Origin: Owenia fusiformis
Taxonomy: Eukaryota; Annelida; Polychaeta; Sabellida; Oweniidae
DNA length: 60,000 nt
Assembly: GCA_903813345.2 (NCBI GenBank)
Contig: CAIIXF020000002.1
Location: 8,021,555-8,081,554 of the forward strand
Direction of reading: 5' to 3'
Part shown: piece by piece, positions 36,194 to 46,189 of the stretch
Numbering within the stretch: position 1 is the first letter of the stretch
Layout: every line of letters begins with the position of its first letter
Position numbers and translations under genes: made by a program
Notes under the pieces: generated by a model
What the model saw: the letters and a program-made list of their open reading frames with translations, nothing else
What the model was told of the DNA's origin: nothing
Databases searched by the model: none

Positions 36194-36940
36194 ATGGATA
36201 CGAGGCTGTTACTAGGGGTGCTGGTTGCCCTACTGGGGACAGCCCTGGCAAACCCATCTTGGAGCGTCACTGTAGAATATGGCAAAAATGTCATCCTCTC
36301 TTGCAACGACACAAGCGCACCTCCTACCACTGATGTAGTACGCAATAGATGGATGCTTCCCGATTTAAGAATTGTAGATAAAGGATGGACGGATGACGAT
36401 GGACGAAGGGGAGTGATTGATGATGGAAAAAGGTTTAACATAACCATGTTATCAGACCGAGACTTTGGCATTTACCATTGCATGTTTGAAAAGACTGACG
36501 GGACTTACTTTGTCGTAAAACGTGGAGTAAACGTCGGTGGCCCATATTACGGCAACCTATGGGATAAATATCGCATGAGTGTCATCATAGGTGGCAGTGC
36601 TGCAGGAGGATTTGCCGCTGTAATGATTCTCATCTGTCTCGTGTATAAATTCCGCTGGAGGCCTCCCGTAGAGGAAGATCAATACAAAAGCCCCCCGACC
36701 AATGGACAAATAGACGGATATGGAGTCGCACACGTCCCAAGCGACACAAAGGATGATATTGAACGAATCCCAATGGCGCAGTATCACACAGGAAATGAGA
36801 AAAATGGTGATGCGCCTGTACCTGCACAGACTGAAACTGCTCAACTTACTAATGAAGTGAAAGTTAAGGATAACAGTTCATACGTTTATGATAATCCTGC
36901 AATGAAGATTACAGATCCAGACAAATTAACACAGTTATAA
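36194..36940 (+). CDS. Single-Ig-domain type I transmembrane protein, 248 aa
   Basis: Start ATG at 36194 lies in a strong Kozak context (ACCATGG) and opens a signal peptide (MDTRLLLGVLVALLGTALA). An upstream in-frame Met at 36164 would be read through a TTTTGTTTTCCAG acceptor ending at 36173, so it was not used. One V-like Ig domain spans about 25-115, with Cys37, Trp53, the DxGxYxC motif (90-96) and Cys96. Possible N-glycosylation sites are at Asn38 and Asn82. A Gly/Ala-rich helix (about 128-151) crosses the membrane; a basic stop-transfer patch and a polar tail of about 95 residues follow, ending near YVYDNPAM, a possible adaptor motif. It is probably a cell-surface receptor or adhesion protein of unknown partner. 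The whole coding part is one exon. Poly(A) signals overlap at 37409-37418. Confidence 0.85.
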   Translation: MDTRLLLGVLVALLGTALANPSWSVTVEYGKNVILSCNDTSAPPTTDVVRNRWMLPDLRIVDKGWTDDDGRRGVIDDGKRFNITMLSDRDFGIYHCMFEKTDGTYFVVKRGVNVGGPYYGNLWDKYRMSVIIGGSAAGGFAAVMILICLVYKFRWRPPVEEDQYKSPPTNGQIDGYGVAHVPSDTKDDIERIPMAQYHTGNEKNGDAPVPAQTETAQLTNEVKVKDNSSYVYDNPAMKITDPDKLTQL

Positions 36941-36991
36941 AGACCAAAAAATGCTGAACTAACATTTATACTACAAACTATTCCTAATCCC

Positions 36992-37053
36992 CAAGTCCGA
37001 ACATATCACATACTTTGTGAAAAGTGACTTGTATATATGTGGTCGAAGAGGCC
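36992..37053. repeat. 60-bp direct repeat, copy A (3' UTR of the Ig gene)
   Basis: CCAAGTCCGAACATATCACA...GTGACTTGTATATATGTGG matches 38049-38110 with about ten differences. The sequence is partly self-complementary (ACATATCACA.../...TTGTATATATGT). Confidence 0.75.
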
Positions 37054-38048
37054 GAACTTACACAGCTATTAAAAAGTTTTCCCAAATCCTCAAAACACAC
37101 ATATCTCAGATTTTGAATGAAACACCACATCCTTAAAAGGAAAAATAGAGGATATTGCATATATGGGATGTTAAAACAAGGATACGGTATCCAACCCAAT
37201 ATATAAAAGTGATATTACTAAAACACCAATGGATAAAAATCCCACATACAAACCTATATATCGGGATCCCAAAAGGAAATATTTGTATAAAATACCAATA
37301 ATGGAGATTACAAAACAAAACATTTGCTGACGCTTGAACTTTTGTACATATTTTCGCCACTGCACAGTGACTTTATATGAGTTAATAACAATGAAACTTC
37401 AATGAATCAATAAATAAAAATACTCAAAGGGTTACCATGGTTACATGTAAATAATTCCATGAAATCTTGATATAATTTTATGTAAGGGTGACTCTGTGTT
37501 GCCATTTACTTAAATCTAAATACACAGAAAATTACAAGCACTCAAGGAAACTAAAAAACAAATATGAAATCATTGCACTAAGATGATGCATATATTTTGA
37601 AATATAATATAATTAAATGATTTTCTGTTGACTGTATTGTTATAAAGCTGGAGCTATACTAAGATAGTACTATCATCAATTCTATTCATATTTGAACAAT
37701 TTTATTGAATAGCCACACTAACCTCTGAATATTACAGATAATTTACAGTTTTAATATTTGTAAGTCTATTGAAATTTAATAATATGTCTAATGACCAAAA
37801 ATACCTAATAAAAAGCAAAACCATATTTATTGCATCTTTTATTTAGATTTTATAATTTTCAATATCTAAAGGACATAATACATACATGATGTTGATAAAA
37901 TGGCAACAACTTTTGGTTCAAGTAATATTTTCAATGAAGACAAAACTGAAGTTAAAATAGATGAAGTTTTCAATCTGAGAAATAGTTTCACTATAATACA
38001 AAATCTAAGGTCACATTTAATGGTTCAATAGTCATTTGGAATTATTAC
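37054..38048. other. 3' flank of the Ig gene, no other gene seen
   Basis: Includes the poly(A) signals at 37409-37418, and AT-rich DNA. Confidence 0.4.
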
Positions 38049-38110
38049 CAAAGTCCAAACATATAACACACTTCGTGAAAAGTGATTTGTATGTGTGTGG
38101 TCGATGGTAC
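38049..38110. repeat. 60-bp direct repeat, copy B
   Basis: Second copy of the motif at 36992, about 1.06 kb downstream in the same orientation. There is no evidence that the pair are LTRs: they are too short and the interior has no retroelement ORF. Confidence 0.75.
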
Positions 38111-38805
38111 ATATTTTGGGTACTCACAATTTTTTGCATACTGAAAAAAGTCTTGAATCATACATGGGAGCTGACGTTAAAAGTATAACAATTTTGAATG
38201 GCCTAAAGATCTGAATCTCAACAGTAATATTGATATATGTCAAAAATTACAGTAATTTCTCATATTACATGAAGGCTTGAATCCCAATATTCTGATAGGC
38301 TAAATGAGAAACTCAGTGGAGTTGCAAATCCCACCGGACAAAAGTATTTTTTTAATCCTTAGTCATTTTGGACGTTACAAAAACATGATGGAAGTAACCA
38401 GGAAATAGTAGAGAAGTATTGTCTCCTTTTATTGAACTTGGACCAAATCTGGAAACTGGTATTTGTGTTATCAGGAAAAATCATAATTTTCCTGACAAAT
38501 GGTGACCATTTTCTTGTTCAGATATCGAAGGCATCACTATCCAAAATTTAACAAGCAACAAAATCCTTCAATTTCGAATTGAGTGATCATTCATTCTTGA
38601 GCAGTGGTCTTTTGCCCGTATAGCTTATAAAATTTGGATTAAATCCTATAAGTGGTTTTAATGTAAGCCAAAATTACATTCTTCATTAAAAATTGTGGCA
38701 ATTTTGAAATCTTTTGAAATTCTTCAGCAGAGTTCCTATGTCCCAAAGGCATCAGCATATTTGAAAATTGGTGGCCTTTTTTAACTGAGTGGCCATATTT
38801 ATAGG

Positions 38806-38945
38806 ATATCCTATGATTTTGAGGAATATCATTTTTATCTACGAGGTGATATTGATATCTGCACAAGAGAGCGAAGCGAACGAGTGCATATATCAATATC
38901 ACCAAGTAGATTAAAATGATATTCTGAAAAAAATCATAGGATGTT
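38806..38945. mobile_element. 140-bp foldback
   Basis: Arms ATATCCTATGATTTTGAGGA... and its inverted copy ending AAAATCATAGGATGTTC pair over about 60 bp. The apex reads AGCGAAGCGAACGAGTGC. It directly abuts the element at 38949. Confidence 0.85.
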
Positions 38946-38948
38946 CTT

Positions 38949-39220
38949 ATTATCCTAAACTTACAAGGAGTGTACTAAATGTATAATATCATTAATGCAA
39001 AATGAATTTCATGCCAAATAGAGTCAATTTGGCGGGAAATCAACAAGCGGAGTATATCGCCACAATATCCTCCGCATATTGGGTTTTCCGGAGTATATCG
39101 TCACAATATCCTCCGCCCGGAGTATATCGTCACGATATCCTCCGGATATTCATTTTGCCCATAAATATCAAATTTATTTTTAATGTTATTATACATTTAG
39201 TACACTAAGTGTAGGATAAT
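38949..39220. mobile_element. MITE with ATTATCCTA ends and internal GGAGTATATCGTCACAATAT units
   Basis: Inverted ends pair over about 35 bp (ATTATCCTAAACTTAC...TGTACTAAATGTATAATA against the complement of 39185-39220). Inside (39045-39147) three units of GGAGTATATCGTCACAATAT-CCTCCG occur, each itself near-palindromic. Confidence 0.85.
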
Positions 39221-39469
39221 GAAACATACTATATTACCATGTTCATTCCCAAAGCACAGGTCTTATGCCCATAAGACATCAGCCTATAAAATTCTAACCA
39301 AATAAATCAGCTAATATTTAAGTTATCACCAATACACATGAACGGACAGACAAATGCACATACGGATGGACAGACAGCTTCTCTATATCCCTACCGAACT
39401 TTGTTTGGTGAACACCTTATATTCTATAACGTAGTGATTAACTTCCATTTCTGTTTGTGATTCTTCATG

Positions 39470-40891
39470 TCACAGTTGCAGATCTCTTTCAATTTTCATC
39501 AGAAAAAAATTTAGAAAGACTGCACAAAAACTTAAACTTGATGTCAGAACAAAAAACCACTGTGTACACAACTCTCCAAAACAGTTATGTGATCCAGGTG
39601 GACTATAGGTTTCATAATTCAAAGCAAAAAGCTTTTGAAATAATACCAATCCAAATCCATTACTTAAAAACACAAGACCACAGTTTTGTCCGCAGTACTG
39701 CAAACCAAACAGGTTAATGGTGATGATATCAATATGGACAAACAAAACACCATATGCCAAGGCTACCATTACAGAAGCAAATATCAAACTAATTAAACTT
39801 CCATTAAAAAATATGAACACTATTTGACTGATACAGGTAACTATGCCCGAAAATAACAGAATTGATGACTTCGGGATGACTGGCCATTTCTGGAATATAT
39901 AGTCTGGTATCACTCCACCAAATAATCGCCCAATTGATGCAAAAATTGGTATTATGAAAGTAAATGTTGTTGGATTGACATCAATTTGTGCAGATTCTCC
40001 GATAATTGTGATATTGTTTACAACTGAAATGTTAATACCTCCGATGATCATACAAATCAGAAAAACATAATAAAACTGAGGCGTTTTCATCATTTGCCAA
40101 CAGTTCATATCTTGTGGTATCTGTTTTGTTATTTTCTCTTGAACAAGGGCTGTTCTATCATTTATGTTCTTATTGTTCTTATGTTCCACGGTGATGGTGT
40201 TGTTATGTATATCATTTGTCTTATTCATATCAGCCTCTCCTGATTGTTCAATCTCATCATATGGAGATCCTTCTGGAACTGTCTGTAGCATCACAACACT
40301 ACATATTCCTATACAAGCTGATAATACAGTAAGCATTATCATAAACTCTCCTAACTTTTGATTCTCTGCATCTTCAAAGTGTCCTTGTACGAATAATCCT
40401 TCATAAAGAGCAATTATAACAACAGAACTAAGTCCAAATATGGCATTTAAGAGGCCGAGTACTTTACCCAAATGTTTCTTGTCAAAGTTCTTGCAATTCA
40501 CTGCCATCGATGGTATGACTAAAAATGTGGGCCCAAATCCTGTCAGAAAATAAAAAATACACACCAGCCAATTTTTTGAGCTGAAAAATATCCTAAAAAC
40601 AGTCGCCATCCACATTAGTAAAAATCCCATTGTCGTGACAATAAGTGAGATGGTGCACGTCACTCTTGGACCGAAACTGTCAAAAACAATTCCTGGTATA
40701 AACTCTAAACATCCTCCCCAATCACCACTCGAGGCTATGTAATCCAATTCAGTCTGAGTATAGTTAAATGTTTCTTTCAGGGAGATTGCATATCCGTTAA
40801 AGCCAAACACAACTCCTCCCAGGAACCATCCAAGTATCCCTACGCCCAAAGAAACATATTTCTGAAGTTGTTGTCTTTTTAATAAATTCAT
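39470..40891 (-). CDS. Nodulin-like/NFD4-like MFS transporter, 473 aa, intronless
   Basis: Minus-strand ATG at 40889-40891 and stop at 39470-39472. The protein has about 12 hydrophobic helices in two halves separated by a hydrophilic loop (about 205-268). The first half has the FNGYAISLKETFNYTQTELD region after helix 1 and GDWGG (56-60), the layout of the nodulin-like MFS family (plant NFD4-type and animal relatives). The second half has GRLFGGVIPD (321-330), an MFS loop motif. It is expected to be a membrane transporter, and the substrate cannot be told from sequence. The whole reading frame is one exon. No N-terminal signal other than helix 1. A mono-carboxylate transporter is a less likely alternative, since the classical MCT motif after helix 1 is absent. 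Confidence 0.8.
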   Translation of the reverse strand: MNLLKRQQLQKYVSLGVGILGWFLGGVVFGFNGYAISLKETFNYTQTELDYIASSGDWGGCLEFIPGIVFDSFGPRVTCTISLIVTTMGFLLMWMATVFRIFFSSKNWLVCIFYFLTGFGPTFLVIPSMAVNCKNFDKKHLGKVLGLLNAIFGLSSVVIIALYEGLFVQGHFEDAENQKLGEFMIMLTVLSACIGICSVVMLQTVPEGSPYDEIEQSGEADMNKTNDIHNNTITVEHKNNKNINDRTALVQEKITKQIPQDMNCWQMMKTPQFYYVFLICMIIGGINISVVNNITIIGESAQIDVNPTTFTFIIPIFASIGRLFGGVIPDYIFQKWPVIPKSSILLFSGIVTCISQIVFIFFNGSLISLIFASVMVALAYGVLFVHIDIITINLFGLQYCGQNCGLVFLSNGFGLVLFQKLFALNYETYSPPGSHNCFGELCTQWFFVLTSSLSFCAVFLNFFLMKIERDLQL

Positions 40892-41282
40892 TATCGCATC
40901 ATTGAACTTAGTGCTTCTGTCAGGTTTAAAAAAGCTGTTCTTGTCTGAAGTGGATTTATTATTTTTTTTATTAAACTCATAAGCGGAAAATGCGGGATAA
41001 CATAATAATGATCTTTAGTGATTACTCGTACACACGCAGCAGGTGTATAAGAACTGGAATTGAAATATGCCAATATTGTTTAGTACTAGTATATAACAAT
41101 ATTATTCAGTGCATATTCATCTCTCTGCTGGTAATATACAAGTATAACATAAAATAAATAAATAATTAAATAATGCTGGTAGGATAACCAGCGAAACATG
41201 GAAAGTAAATCATTATTCTCTGAAGTAAATGATGCGAGCTTGAGTTATTTAATATTTGAGTATTCACATATGGTATGCTATC
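40892..41282. other. 5' flank of the MFS gene
   Basis: Read on the minus strand it has an acceptor-like ACCTGACAG about 28 bp before the ATG and a TATA-like GTTATATAC near 41086-41094. Either the gene has a noncoding first exon or transcription starts near here; the sequence does not decide. Confidence 0.35.
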
Positions 41283-41455
41283 ACTGGCGGATTAGGGGAG
41301 GGGGGAGGGCCTGGGGGCCCAGGCCTCAAAATGGGCCTCAAAATTTCCCACTTTTGGGTTTTAGGGGCCCAAATTTTTTTCCGCACAAGCGCGGACGTTT
41401 TTTTCTCTGACCTGAAATTTGGCCCCTCCTTGTTGGTTCCCAGATCCGCCCCTGG
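41283..41455. repeat. Interspersed repeat, CTGGCGGATC/GGGCCC family (copy 3)
   Basis: Begins ACTGGCGGATTAGGGG and ends CCCAGATCCGCCCCTGG, so the ends are inverted copies. The interior is rich in GGGCCTCAAAATG and AAATTTT words. Confidence 0.65.
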
Positions 41456-41639
41456 CTATGACACAGACCTAATTTCAATTTGAACATTACTCCACGGAAT
41501 AGCCAATCCTGTACAGAACAAACTACATCTAATCAAACCACTTTTCATTTAGAACATTTCATGATGGATATAACCAGTAGTTACTTTTTTGACAAAATTG
41601 ATGTTTTCAAATATAATTTCATTTTGAATAAAAAAGGCC

Positions 41640-42245
41640 AAATCCTATAACTGGTATTTGATATTTAGTTCTATGTTATCAAAATTAATTTTTTCATAAA
41701 AAATGGCAGCCATTTTGAATTAAGAGCCATTTTAAAAAGCATCAACATATAAAATTTGAACCAAGTCCCTCAACTGGTATTTGAGTTATCAAATATTACA
41801 TTTTCATGAAAAATGGTGGCCATTTTGAAGTGAGTGGCCATCTTTAATATGCCTCCTTTGCCAATAAGATATTATCCTATAAAATTTCTACAAATGGTAT
41901 TTAAGTTATCACACCTTTTATTGAAAAATGGTGGCCATTTTCAAATTCAGCGGCCATCTTGAACAGAGCTCAATATCCCCAAGGCAACAGTATTTAAAGT
42001 TTGAACTAAATCCATCAACTGGTATTTGAGTAATCTAATATTACATTTTTCCAAAAACTGGTGGCCATTTTAAATTGAGTGTACGTATTGTGTTCTTGAG
42101 TAGGTCTAAAAGTTTGGACCAAGTCTGTCAGGCATTATTTGGGTCATTGCCTGGACACACAGATCAATGAATGGATGACAAATAGACAGAGAGACAAAAC
42201 TATGGATGGCTTCTCTATATTGCTACCAGACTTTGTTTGGTGGAA
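41640..42245. repeat. Interspersed repeat with GATATAGAGAAG signature (copy 3, inverted)
   Basis: About four diverged units of 110-130 bp with AAAATGGTGGCCATTTT, GAGTGGCCATCTT and CTGGTATTTGAGTTATC, then the GACAGAGAGAC tract and the end CTTCTCTATATTGCTACCAG...CAAACC-like boundary (ACTTTGTTTGGTGG). Confidence 0.7.
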
Positions 42246-43235
42246 TAATTCACAAATCCTTCCATTTTTGAATTTGATAACAGACTAACTGTCATGTATT
42301 CTGGTCAATGATATAATAAAACAAATATTTCATTCCACACTTGTTATGCACCTTCCATGAATTCTGCGAGGACATATTGCCATCAACATACTCAATACAA
42401 GCAATACTCAAGCCCTACAAATATCACCATAAAGTACAGATATTGCGCCATTTCAAAAAATGAAATACTTGGTTAATATTTTTTAGCTATAAACAGCAAG
42501 AAAATAAAACAATACTGCTATATAAAAATCATAATTCACATTACAAGTGTACCAGTAGATAAAAACTCTAATTTATAGCGTCTAAAATGCAAATACGACC
42601 CTCTAGCATATCAAGCGCAGTAATTCAAGACTGACAAGGCATGATCAACTACATTCCATTATCTACGATTGTCAGTCCAAATATCTTAAATCAAGTATTT
42701 CACTTTGAAGTGTGTGTGTTTATCGAAAAGAACTACTCAAACTTTGGACCCGTGCATTCTCCTAGCTCATGTATAGAACATATTTACAACCCCCTACATA
42801 AAATTGACAACCTTGACTTCATATTTAATAACATGTAAAGAAGTCTATTTAAGCTTCAATCTTAATTTTGTTTGTCAATAGACTAGATGCGAGTAGAAAT
42901 AATTTTGATTTGCATCATTAAATATTCAAAAGGGTGATATGAAAATTGAATATAAGTGGTTCTTTTGTCTAATCAATTAATTTGCCTATTGCCTAATTTT
43001 TGCCAGATTCTGAAAATTAAATGTTGAAAATATTATCTTAATAATGTTATCTAATGGGAAGTGTCTTGTCACCAGGAAAATTAAAATCAGGAAAGTGATA
43101 AAATTTGACCATTCAGCAAATTACAAACATTCAGATTAAATGACACTTATTGAGTATGGCTTTGTTATATGGATTCATTAAAATTTCTAAACATAAACAC
43201 AGTTACAAGGTTTAAAATGTGGTATATCATGCATA
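42246..43235. other. No gene seen
   Basis: AT-rich DNA. The phrase AATAGACTAGATGCGA-(A/G)TAGAAATAA at 42879 recurs near 51408, so an unnamed repeat family has a copy at each place. Confidence 0.4.
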
Positions 43236-43329
43236 CTCCCTTTAAAAAAGATTGGCTACAAGAAGTCCACTTTTAGCATGTTGTCCAAAAGTAGACTTCT
43301 GATTGCCAAATTTTTGAAGGGGAGTGTAT
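43236..43329. mobile_element. Miniature palindromic mariner-end element
   Basis: ACTCCCTTTAAAAAAGATTG at the left pairs with CCAAATTTTTGAAGGGGAGT at the right; the sub-terminal AGAAGTCCACTTTTAG also pairs with AAAAGTAGACTTCT. This is a 94-bp hairpin with the ends of the 27847 family. Confidence 0.75.
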
Positions 43330-43927
43330 ATTCGATCTGCGTTGTCTAAAACTATGAACATACTGTTGCATATTAGATACAAGGTCAAAACAGTGAATAT
43401 CAATTTATTGCATACTCAAAAAAGGCAAATAACCGCAGAATGTAGAAGTTATGTTTTATCAAGACTTAAACTAACTTGATTTATAGACTATTAGACTCTT
43501 TTAATACCATGAAAATAGTACAACACCCCCCCCCTCCCAATAATACAGCCCCCTAAATCAATAAAAATGTCACAAATTTAATGATGTTACAGGTCTCAAC
43601 ATATTTTATGGAAGTGGGGAGCTCACTACCTTAAATATTAAGTTTTGTAGGTACCTTTACATGATGTGGCTCTCCATTAGACATTCTTACTATACTAGCG
43701 ATTAATCAAAAATCACCCGATACATCAAATACCACTCAACCAATGACATAGTTACTGAGGTTACAACATGCACTGAAAAACAAAGTTGATTTTTGGAGAA
43801 CATTAGGACATGTTGACCTATAGCTACTTAAAACAAGTTGTGTATCTCTAAAGAAATTCATTTTTAAAGATTTGAAAGATGATATGTACATCATTTCAGA
43901 AATATTAGCTTTCAAGCCCATGGTTTG
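43330..43927. other. No gene seen
   Basis: AT-rich with a poly-C run near 43526. Nothing coding is visible. Confidence 0.4.
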
Positions 43928-44212
43928 ATTACCTATATTTATTCCATAATACTACTGTTTTCCCAGGGAAATATGAAGGAATAAAAATCGTATTGAATCG
44001 TATTACATGAAAAAATCGTATTGTCCCCGGGAAGAAAATCGTATTGGAGCGTATTACATGAAAAAATCGTATTGTCCCCGGGAAAAAAATCGTATTGGAA
44101 AATATTAACCTATTTTTGGTTTTCCTGTTATTTTTAACCTTAGCTAATTGATAAAAGCATTTTCAAAATGTAACATTTTAGAGGAATGTATTATGGAATA
44201 AATAGGTTATTT
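43928..44212. mobile_element. TIR element with internal 57-bp tandem duplication
   Basis: The ends (ACCTATATTTATTCCATAAT near 43931 and ATTATGGAATAAATAGGT near 44190) are inverted copies over about 24 bp. Inside, a 57-bp unit with AAAAAATCGTATTGTCCCCG is repeated twice. Confidence 0.75.
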
Positions 44213-44392
44213 CTGGTCGGGATTGAATATGGGTTTCATTCCTCGGAAAATATGATATTGACCTTGGAAAATATGATATTGACACTCGGTCGCTGCGCTC
44301 CCTCTGTCAATATCATATCACCCTTCGGTCAATATCATATTGTCCCTCGGAATAAAACCCATATTCAATCCCTCACAGTAAATAACCTATAT
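44199..44392. mobile_element. Foldback sharing a terminus with the preceding element
   Basis: AATAGGTTATTTCTGG...GATTGAATATGGGTTT at the left pairs with AAACCCATATTCAATC...TAAATAACCTAT at the right. The interior repeats AATATGATATTGAC in both orientations around an apex ACTCGGTCGCTGCGCTCCCT. The first bases (AAATAGGTTAT) are also the right end of the element 43928-44212. Confidence 0.75.
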
Positions 44393-45702
44393 GTATTCAC
44401 CTTAAGGTGTATTGTAAGTCATTCCTTATGACCAACAAGTGACCAATATATATACAAGGCAATGCATCTTCAGAAATTTCGATAGAAAATTCGCCATTCT
44501 CTCTAGGGCACAAGCTTATGAATCTGTAACAATCTTTAATAGAAAATAGAAATCATTGTGATTAAAAGATGGCAGCACATTTTAGAAAATCTCAATCATG
44601 AAAAAACTGACTTCATCCGGACACTTACCAATGTCACAAGATGAATACCAGCTCAGTGTTCACTGAACAAGTATTCTTAATGCATATATATTTTAGTAGC
44701 AGCATAGGATAGCAATTTCTTTTGAAGAGTTACATTCCAATTTTATCTGAATGATGAATATATTGAAGACCTAAGATGCAGAAATGTTGAAAATAAGAAA
44801 GGTAAGTCAAACAGTTTCTATCATAAAATGAATTCCCAATTTGGGAAATTCTAGTTTCCAAAATTATCAGAAAAATAAGTTACCAAACTTCTGTATGTTG
44901 AAAACATTGTAAGTGGGACACTTTTGGAGGAATGAAGTTTTTTTGAAAAATGCTTTACTATTTTATCTAACAAAGTGTTCTCATGACAGAGGTGTTCAAT
45001 GTTTCAATGCATTTAATGAAGCTTAACAATATCGCTTTATTAAAGAGCTTTTTAAGGTGATCTGCAAATGACATTACACAACAATATGTAATCAGCTATT
45101 ACCTTGCAATTGTATAAGCTTGGAGTCATAGAAAATATAACAATATGGTCATGTTTTAAAATGTGAAATAGAAAACAATAGAGTGGATATGCAAGAAATA
45201 AAGTAAGTAGGCATGAAGCTAACACTCTAAATTGTATAGAAATGCAAAAATTTGATACTGTTCATTCAAATTAAAGAGAGAAATGAGTGGAATCGGCATG
45301 GACTTTCAATTAGAAAGCCCATGGAATCGGCAAGGAATAAAGTAATGCAAGAAATAACGCTGTTCATTCTTCTAAAGAGAAACAGGTATGACAACCATGA
45401 CCTCTTTTCATATTATTTATTTATATTAAGGTAATTCTAATTGGATTTTGACATTATCCTATTGTGCGGGATTATCAGGGAATTGTACATACTATCAAAA
45501 ATACAATTGTTAAACGTTTTCTTGGTTCCGGAGATATGGATTTTTAGATTCATGCAACCCAATCGTTATAAAGAATGTTTGACCTTCTCTTAAAATTGCT
45601 TATCCTTTAAGCCTGATGACAACATAAGTTTACATAGGATTACATATAAGATTTTCCTCATGGATCGAACAGTCATACTGATTTGTGTGAATGTATGCTC
45701 AC
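44393..45702. other. No gene seen
   Basis: AT-rich. A short imperfect duplication (ATGAGTGGAATCGGCATGG/CCATGGAATCGGCAAGG) lies near 45283-45335. No gene. Confidence 0.4.
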
Positions 45703-45710
45703 AACCTTAC

Positions 45711-46181
45711 TAGTGTTGTCGCGATTAATCGATACATCGCGATATACATCGCCAAAGCTGATTCTGGCCATGCATCGATGTCTGAAACAAAACATCGATG
45801 TTTTTGAAAAAATTTTAATTCGCTAAAAATCACCCTTTCTTATCTTATTTTGACGCAAATCGCTTACCTTTCTCATGAGTTATTTCATTTTCCAATGTTT
45901 TCTGATATTCTTTCGCTCCAAAACTGCTTTAGCTAGTCTAAATGAACCATTAATCTAAAAAAATTACTTTTACTTTCATTTCACTGTTACTAGAAGTTCC
46001 CGGATGTACCAGCGTACTCTTATTAATTTGTTCCGTTCGGTATTTTAGTGTATTAGCGTTCGGTATTTCAGTGCACTTTTCTCAGACTTTTTCTCGATGT
46101 ACATCGCGATGTGCATCGATGTTTACTCCTGAAAATTGCCGATGCATCGATGTACGATTATGGCACATCGCGACAACACTA
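45711..46181. mobile_element. Non-autonomous hAT-like transposon with 8-bp target duplication
   Basis: AACCTTAC is repeated exactly at 45703-45710 and 46182-46189. The 471-bp element has ends TAGTGTTGTCGCGAT and ATCGCGACAACACTA. Sub-terminal ACATCGATG/CATCGATGT motifs recur at least eight times in both halves and may be transposase-binding repeats. No transposase ORF. Confidence 0.92.
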
Positions 46182-46189
46182 AACCTTAC

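Larger units (their letters stand above)
38350..39415. repeat. Interspersed repeat with GATATAGAGAAG signature (copy 2, inverted), interrupted
   Basis: Body words (CTGGTATTTGTGTTATCA, TGGTGACCATTTT, GAGTGGCCATATTTA) occupy 38430-38800. The terminal part (GACAGACAGCTTCTCTATAT, ending CAAAGTTT...GGTGAACACC) is at 39300-39415. The palindromic pair at 38806-39220 is inserted between them. Confidence 0.65.

Noticed and set aside
36194-40891. Ig protein and MFS transporter as a basigin/MCT-like pair
   Set aside because: The Ig protein lacks the charged residue typical of the basigin membrane helix, the transporter is not MCT-like, and adjacency means little in animal genomes.
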